Part shown: positions 45,740-55,539 of the stretch, piece by piece
Position numbering within the stretch: the stretch's first letter is position 1
Layout of the letters: each line of letters starts with the position of its first letter
DNA from: Cyanophora paradoxa
Lineage: Eukaryota; Glaucocystophyceae; Cyanophorales; Cyanophoraceae
Direction of reading: 5' to 3'
Assembly (NCBI GenBank): GCA_004431415.1
Contig: QPMI01000282.1
Location: 1 to 64,000, forward strand
Length of the DNA stretch: 64,000 bases
Translations under genes and position numbers: made by a program
The notes under the pieces: model-generated
Seen by the model: only the letters and a program-made list of their open reading frames with translations
What the model was told of the DNA's origin: nothing
Databases searched by the model: none

Positions 45740-46844
45740 TCATGAGGGGCCCCGCGTTACCAGACTTTGGCTCCCAGTTGAGCTCATGATCAGGGGCTGA
45801 TTGCATTAATTGGTTTTTTGATGAATATATAATTCGAATGAAGACGCGACGGCATTTTGCTCCGTTTGCCGTGCCACGGGTAGCGACACTGTGGCATTCG
45901 CGTGTTTAATTTGGAAAACTGTCCGAATACATGAATAGGGCCTGCCAGGCGGCGCCTGCGGAGGGTGCCTCCAACTTGGCAAGAGCCGAGAATTGATCAT
46001 GATCATGACGTTTTGATTTAGAGCGCCAGGCTCGGGCTCGCACGGAGCTCCGTCGGCTGCGCCACGCCAATTCGCAAGCGACGCAGTGCACGTGGCTGAG
46101 TGGCGGGGGTACGGTTGTCGGGGTACGGAAAGAGGGAGCCGGGGGCCTAGCGCCGCGGAGGAACTTTAGGATCAATCACTGAGTTGGCGCTAGCTATTTA
46201 GCTGGTCACGTGGGGGCCCCCGGATATGCGCCCAATGCATGATCATGAGGACTCCGGTCCCAGGACAGATCAAGAGGCTCTGAGGCCTTCAAGGCTTGCC
46301 AAGTTGTGACAAACTGTGACGCCGTGACGTGTGCACGTGTGATAGCACGTGTACTAGTTTTTACGGCGACGCACCATATGCAAATGCGCATGCATATGCA
46401 TGCGTCGCCGAGTCGTTCGAATTTCGAATTCGAAATCACGATCAATCGATATTCGATGATCCGCGAGATCAATCGTGGCCTCGCGATCCATCGTGCACGT
46501 GCACGTGCGCATGCACTTGAACTGATTGCTGAGCTTGATTGCTGAACTGATTGCATTTCTCGAGCTCTCCCTTGCCCCCTAGGCCTCCCTCCCGGGCGCC
46601 TAGGCCTGCCCCACATGCACATGTACAGTTCTTTGCACTAGATCTAGCTCAGAATTCGCCGGCGCTTCGGTATTCGGGGATCCCTTCTCGAGCTCCCTCA
46701 ATTTAATTTCACCCTCAATTTGCAGAACGCGGTCGCAGTCCTCTCTCATTGTCGATACTTTCAATGCCTAAAATAAACATGCGGTGCGCTGCGCCGTGGG
46801 CACACATGGAGCGGGGCGGGGCGGGGGGGCCCGGGGTCCGACGG
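45740..46844. other. Intergenic
   Basis: Contains ATGATCATGATCATGA-type palindromes (45988-46006), TTCGAATTTCGAATTCGAA (about 46415-46433) and ATGCATATGCATGC. No coding supported. Confidence 0.55.
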
Positions 46845-48629
46845 TCAGTGGGAGGGCGGGGCGGAGCCGGAGCCGGAGCCGGGGCCGGCGGGGCGCCCAA
46901 GGAATGCGAGGGCGCGCTCGAGGGCGGCGCGGGCGAGGCGGGCGCGCTCGGCGACGAGCGAGGAGGGGACCTCGCTCGCCGCCGCCGCCTCCGCCTCCTG
47001 CTCCGCCATTGCCCCCGCCGCCTCCGCCAGCTCCCGCGCCAGCGCCGCCTCCTCCTCCTCGGGGCGCCCCCGCCCCAGCCCCCGCTCCCGCTCCCGCTCC
47101 CGCTCGGCGGCCTCGCGGAGGGCGCGGGCGCGGCCGGCGGCGGCCTCGCGCGCCGCCGCCAGCGCCTCCGCCTGCGCGTCCAGCAGCGCCACAAGCCTGG
47201 GTGGGGGAGAATCAAGGGGGGGGAAGCGGGAAGGGGGTACAGCGGCGCACTGGGTCTCCCCATCGAGGAGGGCGTCGAAGGGGGGCGGGGGCGCCTCAGC
47301 TGAGCTGGGGGCGGGGGCGGCGCGGGAAACGGGACCCGCCGGGAGCCGGGCCGGGGCGACGGCGGAGGCGCCGGCGGAGGCGCCGGCGGAGGCGGCGGAG
47401 GCGAGGGGCGAGAAGGCGGTACCCGGGGACCCGGACATGGGGAGGGGGGAGGGGCAGGAGGCGGGGGAGGGCGGGTGGCTGCCGGCCCGCAGGTGCTCGG
47501 GGGCCGGGTGGAGCAGGGGCGAGTGGCCGCCCCGCAGGGAGGCGCCGTCGGGTATGTGGAGCCACTGCATGCTGGCGCCGGCGCCGCCGAGGCTGGCGTG
47601 CCGCAGGGCCCTCACGGAGGACGTGCCGGGGGCCCCCGGCGTGAGGGACCGCGCGAGCGGCGAGTCCTGCCCGCCCGCCCGCCCGCCCCGTCGGTCGGGG
47701 GCAGAAATGGGGCGGCGGGCGGGGCGGCGGAGGCGCACCAAGTGCTGCCCTAGGACCTGGAGGCCTTCGTCCAGGGGTACGCTCGCGCTGCGGGCGGCGG
47801 CCGTCAGCGAGCGGCGGGTGAGGGGGGGGGGTACGCGCACCTCCCGGAGCGGTGGAGGACGCGGTCGGCGGGCCGCTCGGCGCTGCGCTCGCGCTCGCCG
47901 CCGCGGCTCATGCTCGTGCGCTCGAAGGCCGGCGAGAGCGAGGGGCGGCGCCCCGCCGCCGAGTTGAGGTCTCGCCGCCGGACCGAGCCGGCGTCGCTGT
48001 GGTCCAGGGCCGCCATCGCGGCGGCGAGGACGCCGCCCCCCGGGGTGACGGCGCCCGCATCCAGCCCCGGCAGCGTCACTTTCTCGGCGGTCCGGTCCCT
48101 GAGCGCGTCCAGCTCGTCGACTGCGGGCGGGCGCCGGGCGCCGGGCGGGCCGCGGTCAGCGCCGCGCGCGGGCGCGCGCGGGCGGCCGGCCCACCGATCT
48201 TCCCCGCGCTCGGCCTCCGGGGCGCGCTCTGGTTCAGCGACCCGATCTTGAGGGACCCCGATACCGCCTCGGGGATCGCGGCGAAGGGGATGTGCGCGAC
48301 GTGGCTGTGCGATCGGCTCCGCTCCAGCGTTTCTTCGCTCTCCGCGACCAGCGGCATGCTGTACGAAGCTTAGCTGGCACTCGAGGAGCGCGCGGGGGCC
48401 GGGCCGACGCACCCGGGGGCATCGTGGCAGAACGAGACGCGCCGGGCCGAGCGCGCCGTCTGCGCCTGCCCCTCATCGGCCATCTCGACTCGTGCAGCTT
48501 GTGCCGGAGCACTCCCGTGTCCTTCTCAGAGTCTAGATATGCCGCCCTGCCACTGCGCGGGGAATCTGCGCGGGCGACTCGGGCGGCTTCCAGCTTCGCA
48601 GCTAGCGCATCCGCGATCAACGCACCCAC
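46845..48629 (-). CDS. Low-complexity protein with C-terminal Ala/Glu/Arg coiled coil
   Basis: A start at 48629 gives MGALIADALAAKLEAARVAR then RAAYLDSEKDTGVLRHKL. Downstream exons read MPLVAESEETLERSRSHSHV and HIPFAAIPEAVSGSLKIGSL (about 48357-48240), and VDELDALRDRTAEKVTLPGL (about 48122). LNSAAGRRPSLSPAFERTSM ends with LHRSGR before a GTGCGC donor (about 47843). PLDEGLQVLGQHLVRLRRPA, ASMQWLHIPDGASLRGGHSP and LVALLDAQAEALAAAREAAA follow, then ELAEAAGAMAEQEAEAAAAS and a Gly/Ser tail ending at 46845. The last 130 residues form a long coiled coil. Cytoskeletal or basal-body proteins often look like this, but that is only a guess. Confidence 0.55.
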
Positions 48630-48999
48630 TGAGTCAAGCTACAGGCTTCACAGGGGATTGAGCTGGGTTCGGGGCAGAGCTGGATGTGCGCAATACGCGA
48701 ACGGGTGTTGGTGCTTTAGTCTCTGCTGCAGATTCGTCTCCTGCTCAGCAACGAGAAACGCGACCCGGGCTAGCGCTGCAGCTGGGCTGGCTTGAAGTCG
48801 TTCCGCGAAAGCTTGCAAGCGAGGCTGTACCCGGGCGAAGACGAGCTCACGAACGAGGGACCGGAGCAGCGCGGCCGGGGCAGCGAGCGAGTAACAGGTG
48901 AGGGCGCCGCGCCAATGCAAGAGCGGCGCCGCCTCGCCGTGCGCCGCGCCAATGCAATCGGCGCAGCGGGCTTTTGGTGCGGGAGAAAGAGCATTGAGC

Positions 49000-49239
49000 A
49001 TGGCGAAGGGCAAAGCAAAGTCCATCTTGATCAAGCTCCTCAGCACGGCGCAGACCGGTTACTTCTACGTGCGCTGCCGCGCCGAGGCCCGCGGGCGCCT
49101 CCGCGCCAAGCTGACGTGCCGCTCGATCGCCTAGGTAACGAAGAAGAACCCCAGGAACATCCCGCACAAGCTCGCGTTCGTCAAATACGACCCCATAGTC
49201 AAGAGGCACGTCCTCTTCCAGGAGACGAAGATCAAGTAA
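49000..49239 (+). CDS. mrpL33: Mitochondrial large-subunit ribosomal protein bL33m
   Basis: Exons 49000-49068 and 49135-49239 join to 57 residues: [40 protein letters not shown], then [17 protein letters not shown]. This is full length for bL33 and has its hallmarks (K-x-x-x-I-L-x-K-L-x-S-x-A-x-T-G at the start, K-K-N-P-R, the KYDP block, RHVLF-x-E-x-K-x-K end). The 66-nt intron starts GTGCGC and ends CCTAG; the next exon itself begins GTAACG. Unspliced, the frame hits the TAG of the acceptor. It is short and basic with no separate targeting peptide, as is common for mitochondrial L33. The small zinc-binding Cys pairs of some bacterial L33 are absent, as in mitochondrial forms. Confidence 0.95.
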
Positions 49240-49607
49240 ATGTAGCGTGTGTTTCAACGTGAAAGGTTCATATCCAGTGCCCGACGGACCGCTGCGAGTG
49301 CCCCGCCGCCCCAGCAGCACTGCGCCACGCTCCACCGCCGCCGCCCGCCCCGCCGGCGCCGCATGCGCAGCTGGAAGCTCACGCATGCAGATTCTCTCGC
49401 TGCGCATGCGGGAGTGCCACGCGCTGGCGCATGCATCCACCTGAGGCCCAGTCCCGAGGCCACATCACATTGGCACCAGCTGGCTCGGGGGGCGCTCGCA
49501 TTAAAGGCTGTGCCGCGGCACAGGATGCACTTACAGGTACTACTGCACTAACCTACTAAACTACTGCACGTCGGCGCCGCACGGCGGACGGGGCGCGCCC
49601 GTCCCCG
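49240..49607. other. Intergenic, no gene seen
   Basis: 3' flanks of the L33 gene and the minus-strand coiled-coil gene. Nothing else recognised. Confidence 0.5.
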
Positions 49608-51510
49608 CTAGTGGCCGACCCGGCCGGAGAGGGGTCCGGTGGAGCGCTGGGAGCGGGGGGTGGTGCCGACGGTGACGGGGGGCGCCCCGGCGGCCTCGGC
49701 GCCCTGCCGGCGGGCCACGAGGCGCGTCAGGCGGCGCTCGAAGAGGTCGAGGTCCACCATCTCCGCCGGCGCCCGCTGGGGCGGCTCGCCCCCCGGCCCC
49801 GTGCTCGAGCGCGGCGACGGGTTCGAGCCGCCGCCGCCGCCGCCCGTTGCTGAGAGGGCCTGGCTCTGGTTCGCCGCGGAGGAGGACAGGGCCGCGGTCA
49901 CGAGGGAGCCCTGCGGGACCAAGGGGCCGTGGGCGGGGATGGGCCCGGGCGGCAGCGCGCCGGCCGCGACGGCGCGCTTGCGGCCGGCGGGGGAGAGGGT
50001 CTGGAAGTGGGAGGGGAATATGATGGCGTCGCCGGCGGCTGCGGCCTCGAGGGTCCGCCGGTCCTCCTGCTCGCGCTCGCGCTGCTGCGCCCGCTGCACA
50101 AACGCCGGCTCACCGAGCGCCAGCTGCTGCTGCCGCCGCGCCGCCGCCCGCTCCCGGTGCTTCGCCCGCGTCTCCTCCGCCTTGCTCGCCAGGCTCTGCC
50201 GCCGCTTCGCTCGCGCCTCCGTCAGCGCTGCGCCCGCCCCGCCGCGTCGGGGGCGGATCGATCGATCGAGCGAGCCCCGGCCCCGGCTCGGGCCCCGGAG
50301 CCGCCCGCGCACCCTCGACCTCGCACTTGTTGAGCTCCTCGCGCCGCAGCCGCTCGCGCTCCCGCTGCCCGCCGCGCGCGCGGCCTCAGCAAAGGCGGGC
50401 GGGGGCGATGGCTTCGACGAGGCCAGAGAGGGCGCACCCCCTCCTCGGTGCTCCCGAAGTCGCGGTCCCTCGTGAGGGCCGTCGAGAAGTCCCGCGGGTG
50501 CTGGGCTAGCCGCAGTTGCTGCGGGGCCGCGGTGAGTGAGACCGGGCCGGGTACGGGGCGGGGCAGTACGGGTGCACAAGGGGCGCACCACGGCGTTGTA
50601 GTCGTTGCAGAAAGCGCGGTCGAGCGTCGTGGCGCCCGTGCGGAGCGAGGAGGAGCCCGAGGCGGGACGGCGCTCGGTCATGGAGCCCTCGGAGGGCGGC
50701 CGCCGGTGCGCGTGGTGCACGCTCGGCCGCGGCGGCTCCCGCGCCGTCATCGCGCGCCCCTCGCCCCGCGCCCACCGCTCGCTCGGCGGCTGCGGCTCCC
50801 GCGCCGAGGCCCACGCGGCGCTCGAGCGGGCGCTCGGCTCGCCGGCCGCCTCCGCCGAAGGCCGCTGGGAGGCGGCCGAGCCGGGCCTGCTCGAGGTCCG
50901 CGCCGTGGGCGCGTGCTGGTAATTCTTCAGCACGTTCTCCACGCGCTTGTGCGGCAGCGGGTAGTCGTCGCTGAGGAGGTTCGTGTACGTCTGCTGCGCC
51001 CAGTTCCGCAGCCAGCCGCTCCGGATCCCCATCGATTCCAGCTCCGCTACCTCCCTCTTCGTCCTGTCCATGAAACTGTGGCCCTCCTGCGGGCGCGCGG
51101 CGCTTAGCTAGGAGTCCGAGACCTCAGGGGCGGTTAGCCCTTCCGCCATCCGCTAGCTAGGATGCCCAGGACAGCGCAAAAACGACGGCCTACCGTTGTG
51201 CTGAGCTTGCTGCCCATCTAATGGCCCGGAGGTCAGCAGGGCGCGGGCGGGCCAAGATAAGCCGGGCCCGGACCTTGCCCTCGAAGGTGTCAATCTCCTC
51301 CCAGACGCTCTCCTTTGCGTGTTCCGCCTTCAGCTGGCGGATGAGACTCGCTTTCCTCCCCGGCGTCAAGGTTTCAGAAGGCTCGAGGTTCGCCACAGGC
51401 GTGTGCTTAACGGGGCGCAGCGAAGCCATGAGGGCCTCGTATTCGTGACCTGGGCGCTTTTCTTCCTCATCCTGTGCCGCTCGGCTACGCTCCGTCCGGT
51501 GCGTGTCCAT
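49608..51510 (-). CDS. Charged coiled-coil protein, unknown function
   Basis: Exon 1 from 51510 reads MDTHRTERSRAAQDEEEKRP, then EYEALMASLRPVKHTPVANL, LIRQLKAEHAKESVWEEIDT and LRAIRWAASSAQR. It splices (GTAGGC...GGCCACAG) to FMDRTKREVAELESMGIRSG and WLRNWAQQTYTNLLSDDYPL. A Ser/Pro/Arg-rich linker follows. FCNDYNA splices (GTGCGC...CCGCAG) to QLRLAQHPRDFSTALTRDRD. Later exons give QREREREERL-like charged helices (RLRREELNKCEVEGARAA near 50385-50330; ASKAEETRAKHRERAAARRQ near 50190). The C-terminus is Gly/Pro rich with DLDLFERRLTRLVARRQGAE and stops at 49608. It starts only 88 bases from the oppositely transcribed transporter. No named family recognised. Confidence 0.6.
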
Positions 51511-51598
51511 TGCTGGCCGCTTGGTGCTGGGAAGGCTGTACCCCCAGCCACTCGATTCCCCGGTCGCGGCTGAAATCGCAAAAAGAGCAGCTTCCACG
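51511..51598. promoter_or_regulatory. Compact bidirectional promoter
   Basis: The inferred ATGs of the minus-strand coiled-coil gene (51510) and the plus-strand transporter (51599) lie back to back with 88 bases between them, so both transcripts must start within this stretch or within each other's 5' exons. No TATA box is seen. Confidence 0.55.
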
Positions 51599-54500
51599 AT
51601 GGGGTTCAAGACGCCGGGAGAGGTCTATGCCTACCTCGAGGTGCGCTCTTCCACCGCCGTCTCGCTCCGAGCGCGGCGGAGCGAGTGCCAAGGCTGACGC
51701 CCGTGCGCTGCCGCAATTCGCACCTGCGCCAAGTAGAAAGCGGGTACGCACGATTTCTTGTATCTTTCGCGCACGCGCGCCTCACTCCGCCCCGCAGGAG
51801 CGAAGAAATGCCGTGCGCCACCCGCCCGCCCGCGGCCCGCGCTGCGCCTTTGCACTCGCTTGTTCCGGCGCACAGTCGCCGAGCGCGGCAGTGCCTCGCT
51901 GACTCTCGCTCGCCCTTTCCGATCTTGCGCGTTCGCAGTTGATCTCCCTTGGCACCGCACCTTCACGCAGGCGTTCGCGGCAGGCATGTACGTCGCGCTT
52001 GGAGCGACGAACGCGTGAGCGGCCCGACTCCCGCCTCCCCGCATTTGCTCGAGCGCCTCGCAGATTTACCATCGCGGGCGGCATCATCACGCGTCACTCC
52101 GCTGACGAGCCTGGCACCGATCCCGGCTGGCAGAAGCTGGCCTACGGGGCCGTCTTCCCAATCGGCATCATGCTCGTGCGCGCTCCTCGCTTCGCGATTG
52201 TTCCGTTCTTCGAATTCCGAGCATTCCTCGTCCACAGGTCGTCTGGGCGGTGCGCTGAGCGATTCGATGCCATCTGAGCGCGCTGCATCTACCGCGCGAG
52301 CGTCGCTGCTGAGCGCCTCGCGCTTCCCGGACTCGCGGCCGCTCACCCGTGCCGTATACGTACGCGTCTTGCATTCGCTGGCGCAGGGGGCGGAGCTTTT
52401 GACTTCGAACATGTTTGTTCATCCCCTCCGAACGCCAGCGCTAGTGGCCATTTCTAGCTTGACTCGCTTCGTACGCTCCGCAGGATGGTTGACGTGATCG
52501 ATTTCGTGCACCGCACCAGCTGGAAGACCTTCGGCGGCGTCATGAAGAACTGTGCGACCCGTTTCCGCCTTCCGAACTGCGCCGAGTCTTGACAGCTTGT
52601 CGCTCGCGCAGGGACCATCGTGCGCAGCCCCGAAGCACTGCGGCTCACGCGTCGCGCAGCGGCTCACGCGCCGCGCCGGCAGACGTGGATCGGGAACCTG
52701 TGCGGGTGCTTCTTCACGAGCTACTTCCTCTCGTACCACACGGGTCTCTTCGCGAACGACCCCTGGCACCACTGGGTCATCTCCTTCGTCGAGCACAAGG
52801 CATGCGCATGCGCTTTCGATGTCGGAATCGAATTTGATCCAGGCGCGCGCGCGCGCGCTCACTGCGGACTCGCGGTCGCAGGCCGAGCTGGAGTGGTACC
52901 AGGTCTTCCTTCGAGGCATCGGCTGCAATATCCTCGTGGTGCGAGCCGCACGCGATCCCCTTTCCCGGCCGGCCCGGGCCCACCTTTAGATCTTCTCGCG
53001 CTGAATCCGATGCCGGCGCAGTGCATGGGCTACTTCATGGCCGGCGCGGCGGTCCGTGTCGAAGGCTCTTGGCTTCTGTGCTCGCCGCTCACTTGGCCCC
53101 CGGTGCCGGCCCGCAGGACGACGCGACGGGCAAGTTCGTCTGCCTCTGGTTCTCCATCTTCGTGCGCGGTACCCCCCGGAGAAAGGGTCCGCTCGAGCTC
53201 ACCTTAAACCCGCCCGCCCGCCCGTCCGGCCGGTCGCAGACATTCGCCAGCATCGGCTACGAGCACTGCATCGCGCGCCCGCCCCCTTCCGCCCCGCCGC
53301 CCGCTCCCCTTGGCTTCTTTGAGGCTGTGCCGCGCCAGGCGAACATGTACTACTTCCCGACGGCCATCATGTACGGGGCCCACGTCACCTGGTCCGCATC
53401 GGGTCGTACCCCTGGCCCAGCCTGGTGTGCCCTCCTCGCTCCGCTGAGCTTGGGCCGAGCAGGGGCCGCGCGTTCACGAACTTCATGGTCTCCACCTTCG
53501 GCAACATCGTCGGAGGTGCGCTTCACCTGTTTTGCGCCGTGGGCGAGCGCGCGGGAGCTCGCCAACTCTGTTGTGGTTTCGGTCCTTTAGCCGTCGTCTT
53601 TTGCGATCTCATCTTTTGGTGCGGGCGCCCCCGCCCGCCCGCCCCACCGCCCCGGCTAGTTCGGCACCCGACGCGGGGCGGGCGGGCCGGGGCGGGCGCA
53701 GGTTCGGGTTCGGGCGGCTCTACTTCCGCGAGAACCCGCTCATGCCGGCGCACAACTGCCACCGCCACGATTCCCGGTGAGCCTGCCCGGCCCGCACCGC
53801 GCCTGGCTTCCTTCCTTTCTCCGCCGACTCGTGTCCTCCCTCTCTCTCCGTGCAGGCCGACGGACCACCTGCCGGCGGACAAGATCAAGATGAACGACAT
53901 CGTCTCGCTCATGAACCCGCGCAACTCCAGCATCGACCCGCCCTCCGCCGCCTCCGGCAGCGGCGAGTCCGGATCCGTGCGCCCTGGGGCCCACTTCATT
54001 GTTTTTCAAGCTGAAGCTCACGGCCCGGGCGCAGCACTGCGGCGTGAGCGTGCCGATGAACCCCTACGCCACGTGCGCCGCAGCACCCCCCCTCACGCCT
54101 TGCCCCTCCCGCCCTCCAACCCTCTGGCCTCTCGCAGCTACAGCGGGCTGGCGCCGGCGGGGACGTGCAGCTACTTCAAGCGCTACGTGCACAAGGACGG
54201 CCGCGTCGTCACCGCCCGCGTGCGCCTTGGAGAGGAAGGAGGCCTCTAACTGGATGACATACATGCTTCTAGAGCGCTGCGCCGGCCCTCCTTCCCTTCC
54301 CAGCCGACCGGGCGCGCGGTCGCGCGCAGGTGGAGTCGAACGTGCTGCGGGGCACCGACGGCACGCCGCAGAGCCTCGAGGCGCACGTCTTCCTCCCCGA
54401 GACCCCCGAGGAGGTGTGTGTCTCCGGGCCCGCCGGCCCTGGCCGCCCCCGCCCCCGCCCCAGCCCCAGCGCCAGCTTAGCCGCCCGCAGCGCGGAGTGA

Positions 54501-55005
54501 TCGTCATCGAGCTGACGCCCGACGGCCGCGCCGACCACATCATCTTCGCGAGCAAGGCCCGCGCCCTCCACTCGACCCCTCACCCCCGCCCCTCTGCGCG
54601 GCCTCTGACTCCGAGCCGCGCGCACAGTCCTTCTGCGACCTCCTCGGCTTCTCCGAGGAGGAGCTCAGGTGAACATGAGCTTCAGCTCCCTTTCCCCTTC
54701 CCCGCTCGTTTCTCAGGTGGCCGGCTTAACTCTCGCATTCGAATTCGCAGGAGCCGCCCGCTCAACTCCGTGACACACCCGGACGACTTCGCCATCTCCG
54801 ACAACGCCGTCAGCAGGCGCGCGAGCCGCGCCCCGCCCCGCCCCGCCGCGCCCTAAATATCAACGGCGGCTCGGGCAGGGTGCTGAAGGGCAAGGCAAAC
54901 GGCGACGCCGGCGCGGCGCTCCCGGCCGTGCTCGAGGGCGCCAACCGGCGCCGCTCGTCGGTTCCCATGCCCAGTCCCAGCGGCTCCATCACCGTCGACG
55001 TGTGA
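51599..55005 (+). CDS. Formate/nitrite transporter (FNT) with C-terminal PAS-like region
   Basis: FNT channels move formate, nitrite or related monovalent acids. The start MGFKTPGEVYAYLE is followed by exons at 51939-52014 (DLPWHRTFTQAFAAGMYVAL), 52064-52175 (FTIAGGIITRH, AYGAVFPIGIML), 52238-52249 (VVWA), 52387-52412 (GAELLTSN) and 52484-52550. Next are 52683-52799 (TWIGNLCGCFFTSYFLSYHT), 52882-52938 (AELEWYQVFLRGIGCNILV), 53022-53051 (CMGYFMAGAA), 53117-53161 (DDATGKFVCLWFSIF), 53240-53272 (TFASIGYEHCI), 53339-53394 (ANMYYFPTAIMYGAHVT), 53463-53517 (FTNFMVSTFGNIVGG) and 53702-53776 (FGFGRLYFREN). G-x-x-C-N-x-L-V and G-Y-E-H-x-x-A-N-M are FNT hallmarks with the conserved pore His. A linker (53856-53976) leads to KRYVHKDGRVVTAR (PAC-like) and GVIVIELTPDGRADHIIF, FCDLLGFSEEELRSRPLNSV and THPDDF (PAS N-terminal half). 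Stop at 55005. Five introns need GC donors. The region between 51641 and 51938 (one small exon) is unresolved. Confidence 0.87.
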
Positions 55006-55539
55006 GCGCCTCTATGTTCTGTCGCGCCGGAATTCGGCTGTCCCAAGCTGACGTGGGAGTCTCGGCCGCAGGACAAGCCCCGGCTACAGCCTCCACAAGT
55101 CCGTGGACTGATGAGGCGGCTTCAACCTTCCGTGGGGCCCGCACCGGATCCGTCGGGCCCGGCGCTGGCGGCGGCGCTGCGATCAGAGGGGATATATATC
55201 GGCGGGCGCCAGCTGCGGGTGGTCGCGCGGCCACAGCTTCATTCGATCTCTTAGCTTGACCACTGAAGGGCCACGAGTGCCGGAAAGCGAGCGCCAGCGA
55301 ACAGCACGAAGGAGGCGGCTCGAGGTTCTCCGAGCCCACATGTACAGCTGCGCAGTGCGCGCGCGCGGACTCGAGGCACTGTGCACCAAACATTAATCGC
55401 AGATAATTCGTTAGGTAGCCTAGTCGCCATCTGTATATAAACAAGAGCAGCAAGGACGTCGACGTCGACTTTCGAATTCATCGACGTCATGATCAGTATA
55501 TATACGTACTATATCAGCTAGAGCTCAGCGTGGCGACGA
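55006..55539. other. Intergenic, convergent
   Basis: 3' flanks of the transporter and the minus-strand Pro-rich gene. Contains GTCGACGTCGAC-type palindromes (55455-55470). No coding. Confidence 0.55.
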
